Positions 9,756 through 20,047 of a stretch of 64,000 nucleotides of DNA are shown here, in pieces. Source of the DNA: CAWJTV01 sp963845695 (GTDB lineage: Bacteria > Planctomycetota > Planctomycetia > Isosphaerales > Isosphaeraceae). The position numbers and the translations under genes are program-made. The DNA lies in contig CAWJTQ010000021.1 in NCBI GenBank assembly GCA_963845695.1, forward strand, positions 62,001 to 126,000, given 5' to 3'. Below the pieces are notes generated by a model. It searched no databases. It was not told the DNA's origin and worked only from the letters and a program-made list of their open reading frames with translations. Numbering within the stretch: position 1 is the first letter of the stretch; the number at the start of each line of letters is the position of its first letter.

Positions 9756-11029
9756 TCATGCGGCAGTACGCTTAGAGTGTTTCTTCGTTGATGGTTGCGT
9801 CGATTCCTCGTCCTCGTCTTCCATCGCTTTCAAGTCGGCCAGGCACTCCAGGGGCGACCAACGCCAGTCGGTTCGCCGGTCTCTCGCCATCGCCTCCCGC
9901 GTGTGGTCCACGATCTCTTCCCACCGACCCGAAACCACTGCGGCCCGGAGCTGGAACACGGCTTCCGCATTCTCTTCAGTCCAGTCAATACTCGTGCCCT
10001 TGAGACGAAGGTTGATGACTCGTCGGATCGTGCTTTCGATCGCGCCGCTTCCCAGGGGCACGCCACGGCACCGGAAACAATTGGAGCGCAATCGTCCCGC
10101 CTCGGAGTGCCTGGTCAGATCGCCGAGCTCGCGCCACACGGCCGAATCTTCCGGCTGCCCCGCCGACAACACCTCCCATTCGGCGATGACGTCGCGACTC
10201 ATGCCCGCTTTGAGAAGCCGCCGGAGTCGGCTGTAAAGCTCCCCACGCCGTTCTTCGGCCCGACCCGCGCCGCCAATGCCAGGCTCAGATGATGCACGCC
10301 GTGACACCAATCGAGCACCTCGACCACACGGATCGGGTCCAGCTTGACCTGGGCGATCACCCAATCCAGCCTGGCCCAGATCCACGGGGCGCCGTCGGCC
10401 ACGAAGGTCACCACGTTGGCCCGGGCGACACCCAGTCGGTGCAAATGGAACGCGACCAATTCGATCAAGGCGTCTGGTCCCTGCAGAGTGCCATCGATGA
10501 CGGGTCGGCTCCCCTTGACCATGCGCCTCTTCTGATCCAGTTCAAAGAGGATCACGACCTTGGGCTCGCGCCACGCGATCCGGAACTTCTTCCGTTTCCG
10601 TTTGCCGCTGACGAGCACGGTCGCGATCACGGTTCGCACACGGACCCGACCCCCGTCGATCCCGACCCCGATACTCTGGCCCGCGAACTCGCTGCCGGCC
10701 GGAAGTTCGCCGCGACGAAACCGGAGCAGATCCCGGGTGCGCGTGGCCAGCATCTGGGCCCCCAACTCGGCCGCGATCCGCCCGATGGCTTTCTCGTCCA
10801 GTTCCAGACCGCGACGAGCCAACTCCGCCCGAGCCTGTTCGATCGGCAACAGACCAACCTGCCGGCCGACTTCCGCCTGCACGTTGGGACTGCAACCTTC
10901 GCTGAACCGGTAAGCCGCCAATTCCGGGTAAAGCCCACCGCCTTCGCAACCGCGTCCCTTGCCGGTCCGTCCCCGCGGCGAGCAATACAGGGTCATCACC
11001 GTGATCGCCAGGCCCCCCAGGAGCCGCAC
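9756..11029 (-). pseudogene. DDE transposase, ISKra4-like, frameshifted
   Basis: Two reading frames together encode one transposase. The N-terminal piece (10199-11029) has a CSPRGRTGKGRG region, the first catalytic region GQSIGVGIDGGRVRVR and the second, VVTFVADGAPWIWARLDW. The C-terminal piece (9756 to about 10260) has AEERRGELYSRLRRLL and the acidic region GSGAIESTIRRVINLRLKG. The shift lies near 10262. The protein probably begins upstream of 11029, because the other frame there encodes cysteine-containing sequence (RCVACGLPVQE) seen at the N-terminus of such transposases. The element truncates the integrase at its left side. I could not find its terminal inverted repeats. Family name is uncertain; ISLre2-like is an alternative. 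Confidence 0.65.
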
Positions 11030-11858
11030 GATCAGGGGGCGCCTTTTTTTTCAACCGGGCGCAACGGGACCTCGGCCGCGGCGATGACCGTGTCGACGTG
11101 GTCGACCGTTTCCGGACGCTCACAACGGCAGGCATTCCTGGACCGGGAGACCGCAGGCGACGCATCGCTGCGCGCCGAGGTGCGCGAGCTGCGGGCTGCG
11201 GACGAGCAGGCGAGCCGCGAGGGTTTCCTTGATCAAGTGAAACACCGGTCTGCCACTCGCCTCGCGGGAACAACTCACTCCACAGGCATGGACGAGAGCC
11301 AGGGTCGAACAGAGTCCGGACTCAACGGCGACGTCGCAGTCAGCTTGGTTGTTGGGTCGGGTCAGCACCAAGCAAGCGCTGTCGAAAGCCTTTACAGCAG
11401 CCGGATGCGCCGGCATTCTGATCATCCTGGTCGGCTTCGGTGGTTTTCTCATCAAGAATGTGTTTTGGGACAACCACTACGTCGACATTGCGCGGCGCCC
11501 GGTCCTCTGGGCGGCACGCGGCCATTGTCGTTGCGGCGGCGCTCATGGCCCCGGTCCCCTGGGGGCGACTGCGCGTGTCCCTCCGTGGTTATCGCGCCTT
11601 GGAGCTGGTCCTCATGCTACTGATCACGGTCTTCTTCGCCCTTTATCAAGTCGACGAGCTTCGCCGGGACCATTGGGCAGCCCTGGCCGCCACGGGGCAC
11701 GAAGCGGAGGTGCTCGACTTGGAGAGCGATAGCTGCCTACTGCGATGGGGCGTATTCCTGGTCTTTTACGGCTTCTTCGTACCCAACACCTGGGGACGAT
11801 GTGCCTTGGTTGGCGGGGGCGTCGCCATCTGTCCAATTGCCGTCGCGGCTTCGCGGGT

Positions 11859-13392
11859 GGGTGGGCGTCTCGAAAGTGGGTGGAAAATTTCGTAGAACGG
11901 AGGTCTTTGATGTATCGTCTCCGATTCAGTAGTCCTTTGTTCACGGAGGGTTCCCATGTCCTTTGCCCATCTTCCCGAATATCAGGCGCGCCGAGCCGAG
12001 CAGTTGCTCGAATCCCTCAAGGCATCCGCCGAACACGACCTCCAAGCCATTGCCGAATTACTGGCCAGCCAACCCGACGATCAACTCTTCGGCCAGACCG
12101 AGTTCCAACTCCGCGATCTGGTCCATCGCCTCGGCGCCCAAGCTCTTCAAACCGCTGCCGACCAGCGGAAAAAAGGGGGTACCGCGGTTCCAGCGTGACC
12201 TGCCCTCACTGCCAGGAACCGGCGCGATTCAAGGGCTATCGCCCCAAGGGCCTGCTTTCGACCTTGGGGCCTTTGACCATCGAACGCGCCTATTACCATT
12301 GTTGCCACTGTCACCAAGGCCACTGCCCCGGCGACGATGCCTTCGGCTTGGACCTCGGTGATTTGACCTCCGGTGCGGCCGAGTTGACCAGCTTGGCCGG
12401 AACCTTGGACAACTTCGCCCGCGCCGCCGACGTGGTCTTGCCCAAGATGAGCGGATTGGCGATCGCCGAATCGACTGTGGAGCGGACGACCGAAGCGATC
12501 GGCTGCGAACTAGGCCAAGCCATGGAGGCGAAAGTCGTCTTCGGTGAGGCCCGACCGTGGGACTGGCACCACGACGCCCAAGGCCAGACCTGCGCCTACG
12601 TGTCGATCGACTCGACCGGAGTCGCCAAGCAAGGGCCGGGCGCCGCGGCCGCCGAGGGGGAGATGGTCGCGGTGGGGATGGTCTACAACCCCGTCCCGGA
12701 GGATCGATTGCGGTGGGCCAAACCGAAGGGCCCGCGGCCGCCTTGGCAAGCCCGATACGTGGCCAGTCTGGAGGGCCAAGAGGCCGTGGCCGAGCCCTTG
12801 CGTCACCAGGCCGGCCAGGTCGGCATGGGCCAGGCGCAGCGGTGGATCGCCATCAGCGACGGGGGCGCGGGTCTGGAGGAGTTGCTGCGGGTCCACTTCG
12901 GCCGGGTCGAGGTGGTGATCCTGGACTTCTACCACGCCTCGGAACACCTGGGGGACTTCGCCAAGGTGTGGTGCGGTGGCGACGCCGAGGCAGCCCAGGC
13001 GAAGCATACGGAGTGGGCCCACCGGCTCAAACACGAGGGCGGTGACGTGATCCTGGAATGGCTTGAGGGCCTGGATATCGCGGAAAATCCTCGAGCGCAG
13101 TCGGCCTGGGAGAACCTCGTGACTTACTTCCGGAACCAGCACCATCGGATGGACTATCCGAGCTATCGAGCCCAGGGTTGGCAGATCGGCTCCGGTCCGG
13201 TGGAGGCGGCTTGCAAGACGGTCATCGGTCAGAGGATGAAAGGCTCGGGGATGCGGTGGGGGCATGGAGGAGCCGACGCAGTCAGCCATCTGCGAGCCCT
13301 GCTCTTGAGCGAGAAGGGCCAATGGGAGGCGTTCTGGGCCAACCGCCGCAAGGGGGCGTAGATCTCCTACCCACTTTAAAGACGCCCACCCG
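11859..13392 (+). mobile_element. ISKra4-family insertion sequence, complete, with inverted repeats and 8-bp target duplication
   Basis: The left end at 11859 begins GGGTGGGCGTCTCGAAAGTG. The right end (13367-13391) is its complement, with GGGTGGGCGTCT and AAAGTGGGT conserved, giving near-identical inverted repeats of about 25 bases. TCGCGGGT is duplicated at 11851-11858 and 13393-13400. Deleting the element and one copy restores the kinase reading frame exactly. Length 1534 bp, carrying one two-frame transposase. Confidence 0.9.
11956..13361 (+). CDS. ISKra4-family transposase, two overlapping frames (possible programmed frameshift)
   Basis: The first frame (11956-12198) encodes MSFAHLPEYQARRAEQLLES and ends shortly after an A6G5 run at about 12169-12179. 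The -1 frame continues from there as YRGSSVTCPHCQEPARFKGY with paired CxxC motifs, then the catalytic regions VSIDSTGVAKQGPG, DFYHASEHLGDFAK and the acidic GSGPVEAACKTVIGQRMKG. It ends at 13361. Some ISKra4 members have two frames, so -1 slippage on the A6G5 run could make the full transposase of about 468 residues. A plain indel is the alternative. The reading frame has no other break, so this copy may be young. Confidence 0.85.
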
Positions 13393-14816
13393 TCGCGGGT
13401 CGCGGCGGGAGTCGGACTCTGGCAAGGCACCCTGCGCCAGTTTCAGGACATTCTCCTGGAGATGAGCATCTGGTCGGGTCTGGGCTGGGCGATGGCGGTG
13501 TACGGATCGCATAAGATTTCGCAATTGCGCCGGGAGGCGTTCGAAGCCCGCAAGCTGGGCCAGTACCGATTGAAGCACCGGCTCGGCTCTGGGGGGATGG
13601 GGGAGGTCTGGCTGGCCGAGCATCAGTTTCTCAAGCGACCCTCACCATCAAGCTGATCCGGGAGGAGCTGGTCGGTGACCCAGTCACTTTGTCCCGGTTC
13701 CAGCGCGAGGTGCAGACGACTGCCATGCTTGCGCACCCGATCACGGTCCGCATTTATGATTACGGAATCGCCGACGACGGGACGTTCTACTACACGATGG
13801 AGTACCTGCCCGGCTTAACATTGCAGAAGCTGGCTAGAGAGTTCGGCCCGCTGTCTCCGGACCGCGTGGTCTACTTCCTCAGACGGGCCTGCTCGGCTCT
13901 CCGAGAGGCCCATGGGCGGGTCTCATCCACCGCGACTTGAAGCCCAGCAATCTCATTACTTGCGAGCTGGGAGGCGTTCCGGATGTGCTCAAGATACTCG
14001 ATTTTGGGCTGGTCCGCGGTGCCCCGCGAGAGCCGGGCTGGGAGAAGCTGAGCTTTCAGGGATTCATCGCAGGCCACGCCCGCTTATGTCTCACCCGAGC
14101 AGGCGGCCTGCCGATGGAGGTAGACGCTCGTAGCGACATCTACAGCCTTGGTGGTTAGGATATTTCCTGCTGGCCGGGCGTCCCCCATTCGAGGGCGAGA
14201 CACCTCACCACGTGATGGTCGCCCACCTGGAACAGCCGGTCCCGCCATTGCGAGTTCACGGACGGGAGATTCCTCGCGATCTCGAGGCGGTCATTCGACG
14301 GTGCCTGGAGAAAGATCCGGCCGATCGCTTTCCTGACGTCATGAGTTTGAATGAAGCTTTGGCCACCTGCCTTTGCGCTGACCTATGGACCGAGTCAGTG
14401 GCCGCCGAGTGGTGGCAGGCACATCCGATCAACCAGTGTTCCTCAGAGAACACATGAGTTGGGAACTGGCTTTCGAGGAGATCCAACCTCCGGACCCAGT
14501 GCGAATTGACCGGTGTCCCCCAGGCCCACCCTTTGCGCACATCGAGCCCGAAAACGTGGCTTAGAATTCTCTGGGTATCCTGCGCCGTCGGCTTCGCGAC
14601 ATCAAACGCGTTGGCTGCGGATTCTCTTTCGATCTGGGGGAATGCGATGGATGGCAAATTCACGCCTCTCTTTGAACTTCGCATCGACCAGCAATTCCCG
14701 GCCTGGGGTTTTCTCTTTGACAGGTCGCTCCGTTTGGATTCTCATTTCGTAAAGCCCGTTCGCCCAGTGCTTCCCTGGATTCTCTATCTTGCCATTCACG
14801 CTACGGAGTGGCCTCC

Positions 14817-16151
14817 ATGGCACCGCCCCTTGGCAAAGCTCACAAGGATCTCTCCGCCGACTCCCTCTTCTCACCGCTTCGCTCCGGTTTCGACTCGCTC
14901 CTGTACCTATGTCCGCGAGCCGTGCGAGATCCAGATCTCTCTGAGCGACGCCCTGATGTCGGCCTTCGCCATGTTCTCCTTAAAAGACCCCTCCTTGCTC
15001 GCCTTCGATCATCGCCGTCGCGACCCCCTCGACAATTTCCGCTCCATCTATGGCATCCGCAACGTCCCCTGCGACTCACAGATGCGGGACATCCTCGATC
15101 CGCTGGATCCCGACGACCTGCGGCCCGGCTTCACCGATGTGTTCCGCCGCCTCCAGCGCGGCAAGGTCCTCGAACGCTTCACCTACCTCGACGGCCATTA
15201 TCTCCTGTCGCTCGATGGCACGACTTACTTCTCCTCCGCCAAGATCCATTGTCCCTCGTGCCTGGAGAAGCACCATCGTGGCGGCGGGGTCACCTATTCC
15301 CATCAACTCTTCGGCGCTACCCTGGTCCATCCCGACCTCAAGGAAGTCATCCCGTTGGCTCCGGAGCCGATTATCCAGCAGGACGGCCAGACCAAGAACG
15401 ACTGCGATCGCAACGCCACCCGCCGCTGGCTCAAGCAGTTCCGTCGCGAGTATCCCCATCTGCCGGTCATCGTCGTCGAAGACGCCCTGGCCGCCAACGC
15501 CCCTCACCTGAAGGATCTGCGCGAGGCCCGTGCGCATTTCATCATCGGCGTCAAGCCGGGCTACCACGCCTTTCTGTTCGAGCACCTGCAGGCCCGGGAC
15601 GAGGCGGGTCAGATGACGATCCGGACCTGGGTCGATCCGGCGACAGGTGTCCTGCATCATTTTCGGTTCTGCAATGCGGTGCCGCTCAACGAGTCGCATG
15701 CCGACGAGTTGGTCAACGTGCTGGAATACTGGGAGATCCATCCCGACGGGACGGTGCAGTATTTCAGTTGGATCACCGACTTTCTCCTGACTCCGGCGAC
15801 GTTTGGGACATCATGCGCGGCGGCCGAGCGCGCTGGAAGATCGAGAATGAGACCTTCAACACCTTGAAAAACCAAGACTATCATCTGAAACACAATTACG
15901 GACACGGGGAGCAGAACCTGTCGGTGGTGCTAGCCCTGTTGATGATGCTGGCGTTCCTGGTGGACCAAGTGCAGCAGTTGCGTTGTCCATTGTTCCAAGC
16001 GGCTTGGCAGAAGCTGAGGACCAAGTGCCATCTCTGGGAAGAGATTCGCCACCATTTTCGCATGCTACGGTCTTCTTCGATGGCCGAGTTGCTCAGGGCG
16101 TTAGTGTGTGGGATCGTCCCGCAGAAGCCGGTGTTGCAGAACACGTCGTAG
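14817..16151 (+). pseudogene. IS4-superfamily DDE transposase, two frameshifts
   Basis: The start MAPPLGKAHKDLSADSLFSP at 14817 joins, after a shift near 14905, to ISLSDALMSAFAMFSLKDP and LDNFRSIYGIRNVPCDSQMR. First catalytic aspartate in LLSLDGTTYFSS, second in VIVVEDALAANAPHLKD. After a shift near 15800 the glutamate follows in DIMRGGRARWKIENETFN, then LVDQVQQLRCPLFQAAWQKL and the stop at 16151. About 444 residues in total. Such copies are common in planctomycetes. I found no clear inverted repeats around it. It sits directly downstream of the broken kinase gene. Confidence 0.75.
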
Positions 16152-16342
16152 TCGGCGTCGTGTTCGGGGAACGGTCGCGTGGTCGAGCGAGGCGCTGAGG
16201 CTGCGTCGGGTTCGGGGTACGTGCTCAGGGCGGAATGGGGTCCGACAAGGCCCGGCAAGCTGGGTCAGACCACTGCGATCAGGCGACGGAAAAGACCTCG
16301 CTGCGCCTCCTCGAATTTCCTTCGAGAGAACACGACGGCGAA

Positions 16343-16570
16343 ATGGATGTTAAAATGGAGAAATCAGGTCGAGTCATGCTCGCGACGCCGGGAATTGCTG
16401 GCATCGGACCTGTTCTCGGCACGAGTGATTGGGAGCGCGGTTACACGTTCCACCCTCCCAACATCTATCCCAAGCCGGCGGACTGCATTGCCATTGCGCG
16501 GCTTCTCCGGGAAACCGCCGACGAGATCGAGGAAGAATACACGCCGGTCCGTCGCGACGAGAGCGTATAG
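16343..16570 (+). CDS. small hypothetical protein
   Basis: A 75-residue frame, MDVKMEKSGRVMLATPGIAG to TPVRRDESV. It includes YTFHPPNIYPKPADC and a charged helix (AIARLLRETADEIEEEY). The acidic C-terminal helix looks like real protein rather than random translation. I do not recognise a family. It is convergent with the AbiE module that ends at 16642. Confidence 0.4.
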   Translation: MDVKMEKSGRVMLATPGIAGIGPVLGTSDWERGYTFHPPNIYPKPADCIAIARLLRETADEIEEEYTPVRRDESV

Positions 16571-16641
16571 GACATCAATGCTGCGTGAAGCGAGACTCAG
16601 GTCTGGGCGCGACGGACCGGCGAGTATCACGGCAAGTTGCG

Positions 16642-17677
16642 CTATCCGTTGATATGTCGCTCGATTTGTCGCAGCAAGTCGAGGAGGCGCTCGAACGTCG
16701 GTGGCTCACCGAAGATCATCTCCTGCATATTGCGGTAGTCCTGCTCCAACTCGGGAAGGCGGACATCCGGCGGCACGAGTCGGAGCGTGCCCGGCTTGGC
16801 CTCGGCGTAACGCGCCAGGCCGCCGGGAAGAACACTTCCTTGTGCCGGGCGACCTTCAGCAACAGTTCCGTGTCCTTGACGGCAGCTTTGCCCAGCTCGT
16901 GCTCGTAGAGCCGCACCACGTCGTAATAGTGCCGCGACTGCCGATCCCGGAACTTCTTCTCCGCCGGCGCATGGTGCCACATGTGGAGCACCGTTGCCTT
17001 CTCCCAGAATGTCCGCTCGGCGGCCAGGACACGGACCTTGCCTCCGGCCTCTTTGAAGACACCGGGGAACGCGTCGGCCGCATAGGATGTAACCATCGCT
17101 TCGACGACTGGCCAGTGGTCGGAGCGTGCCCCGATCTCCAGCCTCACGACGGGCCGGATATAGGCCGGCTCGTCGGCAGCACGGGAGCGGGTTTCTGCCG
17201 GGTAGCGAAACAGCAGCGTCTGACCGGCCGGGTCATCTTCGTCCAGTTCCAGACCCCACGTCACCGAGGGCGGCTCGCCCAAGCGCATCGCCGAAAGCGG
17301 CCACGAGTTGAGGCAGAAGCCGCTCCTGGATGGCGCGCTGGCACGTCTCAGTCAGTGCTTCGAGCCCCTGCTTCCGCTGCTTGCCCGTAGTGGCGTTGAG
17401 CGGATCGCTTTCGCCGCCGAACCCCAGTCCCGCGCGGTCGAAGGACAGGTCCACGTCTTCCGAAAACCGCTCGATGACTCCGAACACCTTGGAGAGCGAC
17501 GTGCCGCCCTTGAAGAGCAATCCCGCGGGCGGGTCGGGTAGAGTAAAGATCCGCTTGAGCGTCCAGCAGACCCAAAAATCCTTCTCGATGATTGCGGGCG
17601 ATCAGCGCGCGACGGCTGGCGGTCGCCGCGAACAGGTCGGTGCGGTCAGCAAGGGGTAAACGGGCGATATCATCCAT
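16642..17677 (-). pseudogene. AbiEii-type nucleotidyltransferase toxin, three frameshifts
   Basis: Toxin of a type IV (AbiE) toxin-antitoxin pair, a DNA polymerase-beta-like nucleotidyltransferase fold. The start MDDIARLPLADRTDLFAATA at 17677 overlaps the antitoxin stop by 8 bases (ATGGATGA). After a shift near 17600 the sequence continues IIEKDFWVCWTLKR and FKGGTSLSKVFGVIERFSED, which holds the GGTSLSK and DVDLS nucleotidyltransferase motifs. Further shifts near 17285 and 16825 lead to the C-terminus RYAEAKPGTLRLVPP...RHING. About 345 residues in total. Three breaks in 1 kb make a functional product unlikely unless the sequence is wrong. The paralogue at 20671 gives an independent template for the family sequence. 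Confidence 0.8.
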
Positions 17678-18296
17678 GACCCACCAACTCCTTCTTGTCC
17701 TGAGCGACTTGGCGCACGACGTCCGCGATCCAGTCCGTCGTGTACCGCGCATCCCGGAGAAGCTCCTGCCGCTGCTCCGCTGACAGCGCACGCCGCAGGC
17801 GCGCGATCACCTGCTCGTCCACAGCCGTCGCCCCGAGATGCCGCAGCGCCTGGAACACCATCGCGCTGGTCCGGCTCGCCGCCGACAGCTCCTTCGGGGC
17901 CGCGTGCCGAATCTGGAACACCATGCCACCGATCCGCACCTGGCGGGTCCGCCCGTCGGTCAGGTACACCGGCTTGGCCGGCACCTGGGTCGATAACCCT
18001 AGCCGGTTGGCCGCCACCGCGCCGGAAGGGAGCACCCGGCTGCCCGTCTGCCGGCCCAGCGCCTCGGCGATTTCGTCGGGGTCGGGGCCGATGGGGATGC
18101 CGAGCCGCTCGTTCACGCGGGGATAGTGGTAGAGACCTCGCCCGAGCCGCTGAATCTCGCCGCTCTTGACCAGGCGGGAGAGCGACTGGTCGGCGGCATC
18201 GCGGCTGCCCAGGTCGAGAAAGTCCTTCGGCGTGAAGACCTTTCCCCGGTCTTGCCCGCGAATCCGGTCCAGAATGTCGTCCTGTATGGTGCTCAT
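17670..18296 (-). CDS. AbiEi-family antitoxin (DUF6088-like)
   Basis: Antitoxin and likely autorepressor of the AbiE-type module. The N-terminal winged-helix region is DRIRGQDRGKVFTPKDFLDL followed by SRLVKSGEIQRLGRGLYHYP. A C-terminal domain with AANRLGLSTQVPAKPVYLTD follows, then RQVRIGGMVFQIRHAAPKEL. The ATG at 18296 (MSTIQDDILDRI) is preferred over the upstream in-frame ATG at 18341. It gives the normal length (208 residues) and matches the second antitoxin at 20048. Its stop overlaps the toxin start, typical of co-translated pairs. The gene is intact while its toxin is broken. Confidence 0.85.
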   Translation of the reverse strand: MSTIQDDILDRIRGQDRGKVFTPKDFLDLGSRDAADQSLSRLVKSGEIQRLGRGLYHYPRVNERLGIPIGPDPDEIAEALGRQTGSRVLPSGAVAANRLGLSTQVPAKPVYLTDGRTRQVRIGGMVFQIRHAAPKELSAASRTSAMVFQALRHLGATAVDEQVIARLRRALSAEQRQELLRDARYTTDWIADVVRQVAQDKKELVGHG

Positions 18297-18544
18297 GGCT
18301 CTGTCTCTCCTGTCAGAAAAGTGTACTCGAATTTCTGACAAATGGCAAGACCGGAAAAGGAATGCCCTCCGGCAAAGACAGCATGCCCCGGACTTTCAGA
18401 AGAAGACCCCCCAACACATCCACGCATCCTTCCTTCTGACGCCGAACTTGACGGCGCATGATAAATCCGGTTAGCACGTAGCGTTGCAAGTAGCATGATG
18501 GCAATGAACCATGGACGGAATGGAAAGGGACATCTGCACCCGTC

Positions 18545-18702
18545 TAGGAGCCTGTCCGAGAATTAAATCGATTAACAGCAATAGCTTACGCCATTAGTTA
18601 ATATGGCAAACTGTCTTTTTTCCCGAGAATTCGAAAATCGCTGCGTCGGCCATTCGTCGTAAGTCCTTATCTGGCTTCACTTGATTCTCGGACAGCCTCC
18701 TA
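18545..18702. mobile_element. MITE-like element with 19-bp terminal inverted repeats
   Basis: TAGGAGCCTGTCCGAGAAT at 18545-18563 is inverted at 18684-18702 with one mismatch. The 158-bp element has no coding capacity. The outer TA at each end is consistent with TA target duplication, as used by IS5- and IS630-like transposases. The right end supplies the stop codon of the resolvase gene, so insertion may have trimmed or replaced that protein's C-terminus. Confidence 0.65.
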
Positions 18703-19665
18703 GGCGAAAAACCGTGCCATGACCTCGCCTGGAAGCCAGGCCGAAGCATCGAAGCCAGGGGCTGAGTTGAGCATGGTCAGCCGGTAGGGGCAGCCGATCC
18801 GCTTCGGGGCGCTCAGCCGTCGGCGCAGCCGGTCGCGGATGATCGCCCGCACCTCGTCGGCCTGCGGGCTGGCGAAACGTTTCATCTGGCCGCCTTGGCC
18901 GGACCGCCCGTAGCAGATCGAGACCGTCCAGTCGTCGAGCAGGTCGCGGCCAACCGTGATCTGGTAGCGGCGGTGATGGTTCAGCTCGCTGTTGTGGGCC
19001 TCGAAGGCGACGGTCAGAAGATTATCCATGGTCTCTCCCTTTTCGCTAAATTTCCTATTTTCCTGTTCGCTACCGCTCTCGGATTCTGCATCGCCTTGCT
19101 CCGGAGGGTTCCGCCGCAACGAATCGACCAAAGTCGAGCGCGGCACGCCCACCGAGCGAGCCGCCGCGGAGACCGTCAGGCCATTTGTCATCAGCGACCG
19201 AGCCGCGTCGATCCGCTCGGCATCGAGCTTCCTGGGGCGGCCGCCTACCCTCCCCCTGCGTTTTGCCGCCTCCAGGCCCGCCAGCACCCGCTCCCGGATG
19301 AGCGAACGCTCATACTGGGCCAGGGCTCCGAAGACGTGAAACAGGAACTCCCCCATCGCCGTCGTCGTATCGATGGACTCTGTAAGGGAGCGGAATCCGA
19401 CACCGCGCGCACGCAGACCACCCACGATCTCGATCAGGTGCGGCAGGGAACGCCCGAGGCGATCGAGCTTCCATACGATCAGGACATCGCCAGGGCGGAG
19501 GAACTCCAGGCATACCTTGAGCCCCGGCCGGTCGTCACGGGCTCCCGATGCCTTATCCTCATGGATGTTTCGTTCATCGACCCCGGCAGACAGCAATGCA
19601 TCGCGTTGCAGGTCGGTGCTTTGCCGATCATCGGAGGTCGAGATTCTTACATAGCCCACGAGCAT
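18700..19665 (-). CDS. serine recombinase (resolvase/invertase) with C-terminal WGR-like extension
   Basis: The N-terminal catalytic domain has the nucleophile serine in LVGYVRISTSDDRQSTDLQR. It continues with GDVLIVWKLDRLGRSLPHLI and the E-helix start FHVFGALAQYERSLIRER. The helix-turn-helix is NGLTVSAAARSVGVPRSTL. The first 200 residues or so are a standard Tn3-type resolvase. After a charged linker with a second ATG (19028, preceded by AGGGAGAGACC), the same frame continues as ITVGRDLLDDWTVSICYGRS and IRDRLRRRLSAPKRIGCPYR, which resembles a WGR-type domain. Either this is a genuine fusion or two cistrons have merged. I start at the ATG at 19665 rather than the upstream TTG. Confidence 0.85.
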   Translation of the reverse strand: MLVGYVRISTSDDRQSTDLQRDALLSAGVDERNIHEDKASGARDDRPGLKVCLEFLRPGDVLIVWKLDRLGRSLPHLIEIVGGLRARGVGFRSLTESIDTTTAMGEFLFHVFGALAQYERSLIRERVLAGLEAAKRRGRVGGRPRKLDAERIDAARSLMTNGLTVSAAARSVGVPRSTLVDSLRRNPPEQGDAESESGSEQENRKFSEKGETMDNLLTVAFEAHNSELNHHRRYQITVGRDLLDDWTVSICYGRSGQGGQMKRFASPQADEVRAIIRDRLRRRLSAPKRIGCPYRLTMLNSAPGFDASAWLPGEVMARFFA

Positions 19666-19667
19666 TT

Positions 19668-19824
19668 CACGGAAACCGTCCAATCAGGTTGTTTCCGTGA
19701 TAAATCACATCCATCAGTATCCGTCAATGGTTTTCGTGATCGCGGCGGTTAGACGAGCGAAGGAAATACGTCGGCGCTGTTCGGTCGCCACAGCCCGTCA
19801 CGGAAAACACCTGTTTCCCGTCAC
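19668..19824. promoter_or_regulatory. putative resolvase res site (inverted repeats upstream of the resolvase)
   Basis: CACGGAAAC (19668-19676) faces GTTTCCGTG (19691-19699). Further upstream GTCACGGAAAAC faces GTTTCCCGTCAC (19797-19824), and a weaker CCGTCA/CGTGA pair lies between them. Two or three spaced dyads just ahead of a resolvase gene match the layout of Tn3-type res sites, which also control the resolvase promoter. Confidence 0.45.
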
Positions 19825-20047
19825 ATCATCCCCACACATTAACTGATTCTTATCCAAACTATACCTTTCCGGGGCGTTATTCAAAATACCCCAGGCTGCT
19901 GCATCCATCCAGGATTTCGCCGCTTCCATGCCTGCGACCGGGGGCGCTCGATTGCCGCCTCTGGACCTCCGGTTAGCCTCTCTTGCCGCGGAAAAGGCAC
20001 TCGGATCGCCCTTGACCTTGTAAGAAAAATAGGCTATCTTTTCTTTC

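Larger units (their letters stand above)
11349..14457 (+). pseudogene. membrane Ser/Thr protein kinase, interrupted by an ISKra4 element and frameshifted
   Basis: N-terminal part (11349-11858): membrane segments such as GILIILVGFGGFLI and ALELVLMLLITVFFALY, then FVPNTWGRCALVGGG. This is a layout of planctomycete membrane kinases. An IS occupies 11859-13392. Removing it with one 8-bp duplicate restores the frame as AVAASRVAAGVGLWQGTLRQ. The kinase domain follows: glycine loop LGSGGMGEVWLAE, lysine in IKLIREEL, catalytic HRDLKPSN, metal site LDFGLV, SPEQ and DARSDIYSLG. Frame breaks near 11515, 13634, 13922, 14075, 14110 and 14155. The role would be phosphorylating serine/threonine in response to a membrane signal. 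It is certainly inactive through the IS, and the break density exceeds that of the flanking genes. Confidence 0.85.
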
